Positions 13,734 to 25,000 of a stretch of DNA of 64,000 nucleotides are shown one piece after another. Source of the stretch: Helicoverpa zea (taxonomy: Eukaryota > Arthropoda > Insecta > Lepidoptera > Noctuidae). The notes under the pieces are model-generated. The model was not told the DNA's origin and searched no databases. It saw nothing but the letters and a program-made list of their open reading frames with translations. Location of the stretch: positions 3,410,001 to 3,474,000 of the forward strand of contig NC_061474.1 of assembly GCF_022581195.2 (NCBI RefSeq). The letters run 5' to 3'. Every line of letters begins with the position of its first letter. Within the stretch, counting starts at the first letter, position 1. Both the position numbers and the translations under genes were made by a program.

Positions 13734-14068
13734 AATAGATCTACATAATTACGCCATAGGTATTTATACCTAAAGTACCTATAGGTATTTTTTTCCTTGT
13801 AGGAATATTCTAACAGTTAAACATTAATAGGGTAATATTAAACCCTCACGATCGACATTAATCGATAACTCCTAGACATTTCTAACATCGATAAATAGTG
13901 ATGTGAAACGCAAATATCGATATTTTGGTCATTCACATGGATTTAATAACATCCTTATACATAGAGAAGTCGTCATGTAATATTATGTTGAATAAACAGA
14001 AAAATGTTCTTGATTTTAATAATTGTTTATTGTTCTAAGTTTTTAATTAAAATTACCTATGGTTTATT

Positions 14069-17000
14069 TCACTCCGCTTTCACTTCGTCGTCCATGCAGA
14101 ATTCAGCGTCTAATACAACCTGCATAAAATATTTATTAATTAATAAAATTAAAGCAAACCAAAAAATGCAATAAGGAGAATGGCAAGGAAAATTGAAAGA
14201 GTATGAATTTATTCGACTTTACACTAGCTATTTCTACAAACACTTGCACTTCAAGCTTTTTAAAACGTCTTCAATAGATTAATATCTTTATCTCTAAAGT
14301 ATAAGGTTTAATGTTGACCTGGAACATTACATTAACATAACAAGTTGTATATGACATAACTATGTACTTACCGCTTGCATGCCGGCGACGGCGCGATCAG
14401 TCTCTTTCTCGGAATCATCCCCACCATCTTCAGTTTCCTCTACTACCTGCATTTGTGTTTCTTCACCACCATCTAACAAATACAAGGTATGATTAAGTTT
14501 ATTTAAGTTCTCAGTAGTGACTTTGTAAGTACTTAATATTGTTTACTATAATTATTTTAGGTTATTGTGGTCATTGATAAAAATAATTTAAGTAGGTGCC
14601 ATAACCTCATCGCCAGCCTAGCCTTTTCAGAATTAGTATGTTGGGGTCAGCTTCCAGCCTAACCGGATGCCGCTGATTGCCAGTGTTTTACATAGGACCA
14701 ACCCGATACCCCTTTGTAAGACTGGTTGTTAGACTTTCTGGCTTTACTACCCATGACGACTGTTTATCGTGCCTTCCGAAACCCAGTCATTAGTGTCTTA
14801 GATATACTTAGAAAGCACATACAAACGTGGAAAAGTTGCATAGCCTGACCTAGAATCGAATCCACACAGTCATACTTGAGAGGTTGGTTCTTTACCTACT
14901 ACGCCACCACAACTTTTCCGAGCCACTTAAGTTACATAAGACATTATTATAGCTACCTTCAGATCCAGTATGTATAAGCTGCAGCGTGCCATCCACAATC
15001 TGTCCGGAGATGACCCCGGACAGGCCGGACACGTTGATCTGTTGGCGCATCTTCTTGGCTTCCAGTTCAAGTTGCTGTTGTATGTACAGCTCTTTGTGAT
15101 GTACCTTGTTGTGGTATTTTAGGTGGTGGGCTTTCGTGAATTTCTTGTTGCAGGGGCCGCAACTGCGTGGGAAGAAATGGATTGTATGTATCAGGTTTTT
15201 TCTTAAGTCTATATTGTCTCACTGCTGGGCAAAAGCCTCCCCAAAATCTGTAATTTTTCTGTCTGAAGCGTGCATATACTTTTTAGGTGTTAACCAAAGC
15301 TAATGTCAACACACGTGTCAAGAACAATATCAGATACACTACAGCTCACTTACAGCCAGTTTTTAGCTAATTGATGATGATGATTGATTCATTTACAAAT
15401 GGATGATGTCTGCGACTCTGTGTCTAGTAATTATTCACTATAGTTCGGCCATTCAGAGAATGCGTTCCTGACACGTCGCGATTGAACTGACGACGTAACT
15501 ACATTCATTGATTATTGATATAATAATGTTGTTTTAATGCTCCTCAATTGTTAAAACGGTAAACAACCAGCAAAAATATTTTTATCGTAACTGCAACGCC
15601 ATTGCAAAGTTACGTCGTCAGTTCAATCGCGACGTGTCAGGAACGCATTCTCTGAATGGCCGAACTATAGTTCTTTCCAACCTTCCACTATGCATAAAGT
15701 CAAGGCACTTGACTAGTCCATTACATTACACAAGCACTTTTATTTATTATGAACTCTTTTCTGTATATCTTTTTTGTGATTATGCCAAATATAATACTCA
15801 CGAGTATTTCTTCTCCCCGGTGTGAGTGAGCATATGGTTGGCGAGCACGTAGGAGTACGTGAAGGATTTGCCGCACAGCGAACACTGGTACGGACGGACG
15901 CCCATGTGTAATCTGTTGGTAAATGTTACGTTGAAAGGAAAAAATAAATAAATATGTCATTTAGTTTAGGAAAGTGTAAAACAATATTGTATTTGTTTGG
16001 TTGAATAGTTCTTTTGTTGTTTAAAAATTGAAATTATGAAAACTTTTGAGTATATTTTACAGCTTCTCAAATTGGATTGACTCCTTTAAATTACTGGTAG
16101 ATAGAATTTAAGTAAGTTATTTAATTTGTATATTCAATTTTAATTTACTTATTAAATTATAAGGACCATTGCATGTTTGATATTTAAAATAAACATGAAA
16201 TAAAATTCAACTTTAATTACTTACTGAAGATAGATTAGAGTAGTAGGCCTGTTTTTCTTAAGTCGTATGTGTTAAGGTTGAAAATCCATTACCTATGTTC
16301 TGTAGATTGCATTGGCCCTAATCACTGCCATATTTCACAATCTGCACCTTATTCATAGAAGAATAAAGATCAAAATCCCACCTCTCATGCTTCTGCCGGG
16401 TCCCATAGTCTCCGAACCGTCGATCGCATATCCGGCACTTGTACGGCCGCTCTCCGGTGTGACGTTGCATGTGACGCTTCAACGCCTCGCGCATCACGCA
16501 AGCGAAGCCGCATACACTAGTCAATGGTACTTATGTTGTATGTGTTAAGGTTGAAATTCACCTGTTTTGTCGGTCGTGTTGGTTGTAGATTCTGCAGGCG
16601 CTGTTTCAATGTCTTTTGGTGGCGTTGAGTAGTTTGGGCTTGGTAATTTAGTGGTGGTAAAGTTAGATATTTAAATAGAAATGTTAGGTTACTTCTTGGT
16701 AAAGAACGTTCCCAATAAGCTAACTATCTTTTGATTGACATACTGGATGCCGACCCCAACGTAATTGGGAAAAAGGCTCAGAAGATGATGATGACTTTTG
16801 ATTAACTTACTAGAGATAGGAATTTGAAATAAGCCGCATAGAAGTAAACTCAAGTTCCTATATCTAGTAACCAAAACAACAGATAGTATAGCATTGGGAA
16901 TGACCTCAAGTAATGATTTTGAGAACTGCAATTTTGAGGCAAAAGAAGCATTTTCCTTGCCCATTAAAAAACACATTTCAAGCCCAAAAAGACTTACGTT

Positions 17001-20000
17001 TAGTTACTTCTGTTACTAAACTGCCGAGTGATAACTAAACTTTTCCACCACTCAACCACCTCCCTCTCCCAAACTCAACAAAAAGAAACTCGCCTCTCAT
17101 GTTTCTGTCGACTTCCAAAGTCCCCGAAGCGTCGATCGCAGACGCGACACTTGTACGGCCTGACGCCCGTGTGGCGCATCATGTGCCGGCGCAACTCCAT
17201 GTTCAGAACGCACGCGTACCCGCACACGCTAAGTAAACAGTGGTCTTAGATTTTATACTGAATGTGGTTTTTGAACACACTACGTGACGAATTATATTAT
17301 AATTGACGTGATTTTTTTTTTTTTTTTTGTAAAAATTATAGGTCTAAATCTACACTTTTATAAGTAATTTTTTTTTGAATAGTTAGATATAAGAGTGACT
17401 TGAAATACGACTTATTTTTTCTTAACTCTCTTCTTAAATTGATAGAAAGAGAAAGATAGTTTAAACACAAGTGTTGGGCTATGGTGCAGGCAAGATTAGA
17501 TGCTATTGATAAATGAAGAAATTGTTCATTGAAAACATTAACTTCTTGGATAGGTGCCTATGGTATGTGTATGGCAATAGGTGATTGGGAATTATTTATT
17601 TATCTTGTGCTAAACATAATAATGAGAGATGATCAGATGATGATCTCATATGAGATCTATATGAGAGAGGGTGGTGCTTACATTTGCAACGGAATTTAGT
17701 TATTACAGAACAAATTGATACTTTAAGGGAAAATGATACTTTCTCACTGTGTGTGTGCTTCATAATCCTTTTTAGTATAAAATCTACAATACAATGTCAC
17801 TGATAAACAAAAAATAGAGATAAAACAATTAAAAAAAACTTTTATATAAAGTTATTATTATTAGAATTTCGAGAGGCGGGTGCGGGTGCGTTCTTTTGAG
17901 AGTTTTAATTAATTTATTAATTTTAAACATTGAAACAGCGCGTGCTGAAACGACCTACAAAACATGGGCGCAGGTGTTTAAAGTAAAATAATGAAAAAAT
18001 ATAAAAATAATGACAATTAAATAAGGCCCCCACCCGCACCCATATCTCAAAGACACATACAAAAAATTTATATGAAAAATTATTAATTTTATAAATGATC
18101 TTAAATAAATCGCTATTAGATGTATTGGAAACCATGTTTTCTTTGTATTTGCTTAGTGGAATTAAAAAATCATTCCATGTCTAAATCAGTTTTCTCTTTA
18201 AGAGAATTTTCTTAGTATGACGAAAAAATAATGAATAAAAATCAACAATAAATCAAGTAATTTCAAAAGACAAACAAACAGAAATTCTTCATACCTGCAA
18301 ACAAACGGTTTGATTCCAAGATGGCGTCGAATATGCGCCTGTAGAGAAGCGTTGGATGTAAACGATGCGCCGCAAGTCTCACATGTGTGCCTGGGAAATT
18401 ATTATTGGATAATTTGTTAGGAATGAAAGCTTTATAAAGACCTTTATAAAGCTTTCATTGGGCTATTTAGTAATTATCTATCCCACCAAAAACATACACG
18501 TAAAAAAAGCCAAGCTATGCAATCTTTCCATTGTAAAAGATATTGAGATCTCATAGAAGCCAAGTTCTGTTTAATTTATTTTGTAGTTTATATCAATATT
18601 TAATCACTGTACCTCTCAATAGTTCTCTTTTCTTTACATTTAATTATAGGGACTTGAAAATTAATATAATTTATGTGGAGCTAATATCAAAATTCTATCG
18701 CAAACAACAGATAGGTGGGGTATTGAAACCCATATACCCCAGTATATAACTACTTTTGGGGACTTGAGATTTATGCTATGTAGTACTCACGTCTTCTCAT
18801 AAATATATTTCTTCTTGTTCTGATACTTCTTCTTAGGCTTTGGATTGAGTATATGTTCCGGTATGGGCTCGGAGAATGCCAGGATAGTTTCCTTGAGTAG
18901 CACATCTTCACCGTCCTGTTTCTTAGGTTTGGGTTTAGTAGGCTTGTCTTGCAAGGACTTGCGTGGTCGGCCGCGCTTGCGGGGCGGAGGATTCTGCGAA
19001 ACAAGTATTTTATGTAAAAGAGTTGTAATTTGAAATATTTGCTCAATAATAGTGGAAGGTAATGGTGTTACTATAAAAAAAAAATAGGTATGTCATTAAG
19101 ACGTAGATGATTTTTTCGGATGGTGTATGGTCCTATAAATAAAATGAATTATTTTTATATTGAAAAGTTAACTAAAATGGTTCAACACATGAAAACACAT
19201 AATAATTACCAATTCTTTAGTTTCTGGTTCAGATTCCTGTTCCTCTCCAGCAGGCTCAAAGTCAGGATCATCATCTGCACTGCCAAATTCTGAAAGATAA
19301 AAATACCCATTATAGTTAAATTAAAAAAAAAACCATAAATAAATAGGGGCAAAAAAGATAGTCAAGATGTTAAGATGGAAACAAATAGAAAACGCAAGTT
19401 TAGTAATTAAACAAAGCTAGTTTCAAGTTTAATAGGAAAACTACAAACTAAGTCAATGTGCAATGTGCATTATTAGTGGATTATGGGTACAACAAATTTT
19501 CTATTGGGTTTGGTTAATTTTTAATAACACAAATGAACAAAAACAGTGCATATCTATGTAAGTGTCACTAACTAAATTACAAAACCATGACTTAGATAAA
19601 ATAAAGATTTTACCAGCACTGCATACAGTTACAGATGTTTTATCTCACGTAAGCAGGTGAGACATACTTGTGTGGGTAACAGTACATAAACATTGTCTTT
19701 GTATGACTCTGCTACTCTGTCACTACTGAGCGCTCCTGATCTTATGCATACAAAGACAATATGCATGTCCATTTCTGGAGGGTTGTAACATTTAACTAAT
19801 AATGATAACTGAACCATTTTTAGTTGTCAAATCAACAATTTGAGGGACGGTAATTTCACAGCTGGTTATCATTTGTTTCTTGATATACTTCATCATCTGC
19901 CTAGCCTTTTTCCAACTATGTTGGGGTCAGCTTCCAGTCTAACTGCATGCAGCTGAGTACCAGTGATTAACAAGGAGATTGTTATAGTTCTATGTTGAAA

Positions 20001-21577
20001 CTTGCCCTAACACTTACAAGTACAGCTCACCCACTTCCGTAAAACATCCATAATCAATAGAAAATAAAAATGAAAGCAAAATAAAAACAAGGATATTACC
20101 AATGCTAAACTGATGACCCTCACCCTCATGACCGAAAGCATCATCCTCATTGTCAATGGGCTCTTGTTTGAGGTCCAGGGAGCCAGCGGCCAGGAGTGTG
20201 GTTAAGGCTTCCGGTTCCTTTTCTTGGTTTTTAGGCTTCTTGCGTTGGTACGGTGAGAGTTCTACAAGTAAGGTTGTGAAACTTTAATTCATTGTGGAAT
20301 TGGAGATGCTTGTTAATAATAACATTTTAATTGATAATTGACCTATTAAATTGGTTTTTATCCCAATCTTTTTGTATTTCATTTGGTTTCAATAAAGATT
20401 TTTTTTTTCTGAATAATGAACTCTGATATAAATTTTATAAGCATGCAATAGACAACAGTCACAAAGGTATGCAAGAATACATAATTAAGAATTAAAGTTA
20501 TGCATAAGAATCCATTTTTTCAATGAGCCCCAGCACTCTGCAAGAACTGATCAATTCCTTCTGCATACAAACTACTATGATTGTTGCATAAAGCAACAGG
20601 GATTTTAAACATTAATTCAAGTTAATATAAATGCATTAAAAAAGCTGTCTTACCAATCTGTCCCTGTTCATTAGGATATTTCCTAGGCCGTCCTCTCTTC
20701 CTGGGTCCCGGAGCCTTAGTCACAACGGCACTGCTGGGAGTTTTCACCAATGTGCGAGTCCATTGGCCTTGAGGGTCATGCTCCACCGGCAACTCGTATT
20801 GGAGAAGCAGACCATTCTCCTGCTTTATTGTGATTGTTTCTGTCTCCGTTGGTACTGTTTATAAACATATTTGTGGTTATGAATTCAAGTGAGTAGGACT
20901 GTATGTATAGAAATCAGTATAAATATAGGTACATATAGATTGTGGATATTGAAGGTCTTTTGAGAGCAGTCATTATTTTTCTTATTGAGAATTAATTTGT
21001 AACACAAAAATAGCGTCACTAGCTGAATTGATAACTTGGCGGGAAATTATTAGGCTGCATTAAAGAATGCTGATAAGTAAAAATGTCTAACCATTGGCGG
21101 AGCTCCCTCCCGACACGGCTTCCGAAGACTTTTTGAATTCTTCCAAACATTCTTTGAGAGTATCGTTGGAAGTTATACACTGCTGCTTGAATTGATACGC
21201 GTAAGTTAGCCGATCGACGCAATTCAAGCATATTAGCGTTGGCAAACTATCGTTTTTATTCACCTAAAATATAAAACATCATATCATATAATAAGGTATT
21301 TGCGAGTCAAATAATAACATAAATAATTTCGACTTCTGGGATGTCAGCGAAAAATCCCAAAATTTGCTACAAATAAACCAATATAGCAACATTATTGTAG
21401 TAAAAAATCAAATAGGGTGGCCATCGCAACCATTTTGATGTGGTAATTTTTACATACCTCCACGCCGCAACAGAAGGTGTACTTGTCGCCAAGTTGTTCG
21501 TTATTTTCGTCCCAATCAAAGAGGGAAACCATGTCCCCGGTTTCTAGACACACCCGACACGTTAATTGCCAATCCAT
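14069..21577 (-). CDS. ZAD, AT-hook and C2H2 zinc-finger protein with alternative finger exons
   Basis: Predicted nuclear DNA-binding protein. Exons in transcript order: 21458-21577, 21092-21263, 20654-20854, 20100-20261, 19210-19289, 18791-18993, 18295-18390, then either 17094-17228 (copy A) or 16382-16516 (copy B), then 15802-15912, 14957-15162, 14372-14472 and 14069-14119. Phases agree at every join; with one alternative exon the protein has 545 residues. Residues 1-80 form a zinc-finger associated domain (ZAD) with Cys7, Cys10, Cys52 and Cys55; in this family ZAD mediates dimerisation. Two RKRGRPRK AT-hooks lie at 149-156 and 250-257, with acidic linkers between. Five C2H2 fingers run from about 316 to 450, followed by a Gln-rich helix and an acidic tail. 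I do not recognise a named orthologue. It is transcribed divergently from SAC2 and shares its promoter. MITE and SINE insertions lie in its introns. Gene structure is firm; the target genes are unknown. Confidence 0.85.
14600..14915 (-). repeat. tRNA-derived SINE in an intron of the ZAD gene
   Basis: Read on the minus strand, the head resembles a tRNA: TGGCGTAGTAGGTAAAGAAC (A-box-like) and GGATTCGATTCTAG (B-box-like). The body contains the block TATGTTGGGGTCAGCTTCCA on the plus strand. Related body fragments occur at about 16740-16790, 19890-19985, 32350-32400, 34570-34760, 35940-36190 and 36350-36610, so it is an abundant family in these genes. Confidence 0.6.
15441..15667. mobile_element. 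MITE, TA-flanked, 227 bp (copy 1)
   Basis: The element starts TAGTTCGGCCATTCAGAG and ends with its complement; the terminal inverted repeats are about 58 bp long. TA lies on both sides (15439-15440 and 15668-15669), as expected for Tc1/mariner-like insertion. It sits in the intron between the exons at 15802-15912 and 14957-15162 of the ZAD gene. A copy of equal length at 45423-45649 is almost identical. Confidence 0.8.
16382..16516 (-). other. Alternative zinc-finger exon, copy B
   Basis: Same length (135 bases), phase and finger layout as copy A, with about 11 of 45 residues changed. Finger-2 helix positions -1, 2 and 3 read M, E, A. The donor is canonical (AG/GTGGGA). Splicing A to B would leave the finger begun in A without its second His, because A ends KHER and B begins SVC; only the next exon (15802-15912, starting LHMG) completes the H-x3-H spacing. 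This argues for one copy per transcript. Confidence 0.8.
17094..17228 (-). other. Alternative zinc-finger exon, copy A (GC donor)
   Basis: 135 bases, phase 2 in and out, encoding 45 residues. It supplies the second Cys to the last His of finger 2 and the start of finger 3 as far as its first His. Residues at finger-2 helix positions -1, 2 and 3 read L, M, E. The 5' splice site reads AG/GCGAGT on the minus strand, so the intron is GC-AG; using the nearby GT four bases on would break the frame. It aligns without gaps to copy B at 16382-16516. Confidence 0.8.
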
Positions 21578-22051
21578 TTTGTTGTGGAAAAGGCGTAATA
21601 GCTGCAAGTTTCTCTAAAAACTCAACAAAATGCTGCGTTTTCTCAAACCGGAAGTTTGACCATTTGACAGTAATACCAACATGACGTCAAAAGTTTGCTG
21701 TCAAAGCGCGGCAAAGATTCCAGCTCTTCTACCTCTATGATCAGCGATTTAGTTAACAGTTAATCGCCAGTTGGACTAAAGAAATGCGTTAAAACGTTCA
21801 ACTTATTTTACATTAATGTTTCAGGAAATAAATATACATTGGTATTTTTTTATTATTTAAAAAACTATTCTTTTACTATTCTGGTGGACCCCTACCTCAG
21901 CCACTCAATGAAAGTGGGACTGCCAACATTCTAAAATTTGCATTCTGCCCCTTCCCCTTTGAAGAAACGTCAATTCAGTGCAAAATACAACAATAATAAA
22001 CACGATGAAATTAAATCGAAACGTTTTGAACGTGTAATAAATCAAGCCAAA
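21578..22051. promoter_or_regulatory. Divergent promoter between the ZAD gene and SAC2
   Basis: The two start codons are 474 bp apart and point away from each other, so the promoters must lie in this stretch. It contains a perfect palindromic CRE, TGACGTCA, at 21682-21689, the consensus for CREB/ATF factors. No TATA box stands out near either gene. Shared regulation is an inference from the layout. Confidence 0.6.
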
Positions 22052-25000
22052 ATGGAATTATTTAGATCAGAGTCGTATTATATATTCGTTAGAAATGAAT
22101 CAAGTTTATGGTGGAACAGACTAACAGGGGCTTTCTCAGTACGATCAGGTGAATATTAAAATCTTTAAATTTTTGGCAACTGCAGTAATATTTGACCTAC
22201 TTTTTAATAAAAACATAACGATGATTAATTATCTTAGTGCTTTATAGGTTTAATTCTTACGCAGCATAAGTTATGTCGTGTTAAAAATTGATTAAATATG
22301 ACTCATAAAATGTTATCGTAATTCTTTGTTTTAGCATGGGATCTGTCTGATATTGAAGATATAGAATGCCTGGGCATCACGGATGGGATCGTAGGGAAGG
22401 TGGAACACTCCAATATATTCGAGCCTCGTCTAATGATTATAAAGGAGAGTTCTCCAGTAGGCACAATATATTTCCACCACTCAATTAATAAAATCAAGTC
22501 AGTATGTTTTTTGAATATGGGGCCGATAAACCAGGAGATAGAGCTGTGCCCTTGCACGAAACACGGATCTCTGAACCCCGTATCGAGTTCTAATAAGTCA
22601 TTGAATAAGAAGATGGGAACTAGGCTGTTTGAGAACTCTGCGTTCCTCAATAAAACTGTTGGTGCTGTGAAGAACGTTAGCAACACCATAAAGACGACCA
22701 CGCAGCAAGCTGCTACCCAGGTATGTTATACTTATAAGTATTTAGCAAGAAAAATTGTAATTATTTCACTTTGGTCACTATTAAATAGTTTAACTAAAAT
22801 AGGACAGCTAGAAAGTTGAGGAAAAATTTCTCTCCTGTGTAGTGAAATTATTAATTACAAAATATTATTCTGATTAATCATTATTACTTTTGATCAATAT
22901 GTGAAGAAAAGGGGAACCATGTTTTCTTTGCTGTAATTCATGACTAATCATAGTTTTAATCATAGTCTTGCATTAGTAGTAGGACAACCTAATTATAAAT
23001 TACTAACTGTTTTCCCGAGGCTTCGCCTGCAATCTGTGGCAATCACTGCATGCACCAGGATAAAATATAACCTATGTCACACAGTCCAAAAATTTAAAAA
23101 ATTTGTATTTTTTTTAGTTTATCCATTACAAACAAACAAACAAAAATTCAATGTTTCCCCTACATAATATAAGTTTATATAGGCATGTTGCTCATATGAG
23201 GAAAATTAATTATAGAGTTATTATAATAAATCTGCATTCATCTAGGTATTTTGTGCTTAGTTATATAGTTAAAAACATAGGATATAATATACCTAAAAAA
23301 TTTCAAAAATAAGAAAATGCATTCATTTAATAACAGCATTATTTGTGTAGACTAATTGTAAATTAAATTATTACTCTTTTAGAATTACATTTCTAAGCAG
23401 ATGCTACATTTTTGTCAGAAAGCTTGAAACAGAAATTATTTGCCTTGAACTGGACAAATAATTACATGATTCATACCCACAAAAAAATGGACAGTGTTAC
23501 ACTCTGCTTACAGCACATGCTATTATTTTATTGAAGTTAACATGAATAACCACTTAACTATGCAAACAAAACATGTTTGTTATCAGGGATTTAGATTATT
23601 GAACAAAGTACATCTATACTAATATGATAAAGAGGAAACATCTTTTTGTTTGTACCCTAAAGGCTCCGAAACTGCTGAACCAATTTGAAAAATTCTTTAC
23701 CAGTTGGAAGGCTACAATCTTCCCCAGTAACATATACTATATTTTATCCTAGTATGGGCAGTAGTTTCCACAGGTAATTAAAACTGTGGGAAAACGTCTA
23801 GTTTATAAGTTTCTAAACCTATATAAATGTATGTAGTTCCACAATTTTTATGAGGGCTTGGTAGAATGCCAATTAATGTTGCCTTGAACTATATCAAGTT
23901 TAGATCGACGTAACAAAATGTTATAGTCACAGTTGTGCTGTCAAATGCATTTTCGATTTTATGATGTTTATTTGGCTTGCTTGGATAGTTTGGGAAAATT
24001 GGCAGATTTTATGATGGCACTTTTAAAAATAATTTGATCATTAATATCTAATGATTTATTCAATAAGTAGTTTGTACTTGGTGTACACAATTGTTTTAAA
24101 TACAATTAGATGGTATTACAAATAAATAGAATTAAGTAGTAGAACACATATAAAATGGACCATTTATTTAATACATATATATGTACATAGAATTTGTAGA
24201 TTAAACATTACACCAATATTACGAGGATATATAGGATTATCTTTCCTAAACTAGGCAGAAAATCTGCCTGCATCTAGAGTAGGAGTAATTCCTGTATTAG
24301 AACGTGTAATGTGTGTTTGTCTATTTTATTATGATCTACCTATACAAAGACAATATATTCCTTCTGTTCTTCAGAACTCTAAACCTCAACTAATTTTCGA
24401 TAATCTTGTTAAACAAGTAATGAAGTATATACATAATACTGGTATTCTACAACTTAGTTCTTACAATTGCATCAACAGGTGTAGCTAGTTTTGAAATAAT
24501 TAATTTACTAAAGGATGATTTATGCTAGGTAAGTCCGGGTCCGAGCTGTTGCCCAAACGAAGGACACTACAATCACATCAATAATCACGGAAAGAGGGTA
24601 TGAACAACTAAATATGGATCAGTATACATAGTTCCATTTCAAGCTTTATTCAATTTTGTACCTTAGCTACCAGTAACAAGGTCGAGAATTAAGTTTTGGG
24701 TAGAATAACACATCATTTGATTTCAGATTTTAAATCTAGCATATATCATCCTTTGTAGTATAAATGTATTGATTAACTGTTGAAATTGAGTTTAGTTAGA
24801 GATTCGCTACTTTTTAAATTAGCGGTAATACATTTAATTTACATCAAATTGTACATGATTGAAACGTAAATAGGTACATGCTCAAAACGATCTGAAATTC
24901 ACCTGTAAAAGCTTGTACAATTTGCAAATTACCAATGTATGTAGCTAATTCACGATTCATTACGGAAGAATCCTATAAAATATGTATTTAGCTAGTATTC

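Larger units (their letters stand above)
7268..14068. other. Intergenic region with repeats, no supported gene
   Basis: No exon chain was found on either strand. AT-rich sequence is broken by GC-rich, CpG-containing patches (about 7640-7860 and 10560-10690), which could be conserved regulatory DNA of a neighbouring gene. Repeats at 8503-8787, 9297-9379, 12367-12774 and 13692-13733 are listed separately. The last roughly 60 bases before 14069 are probably the 3' UTR of the minus-strand zinc-finger gene, with a minus-strand AATAAA near 14025. Confidence 0.6.

Noticed and set aside
14840..14915. Possible tRNA gene (minus strand)
   Set aside because: A and B boxes are degenerate, no complete cloverleaf could be drawn, and the stretch continues into the SINE body, so it is a tRNA-derived SINE head.
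22303..22701. Minus-strand frame of 132 codons
   Set aside because: It is the shadow of SAC2 exon 2, whose + strand translation matches INPP5F.
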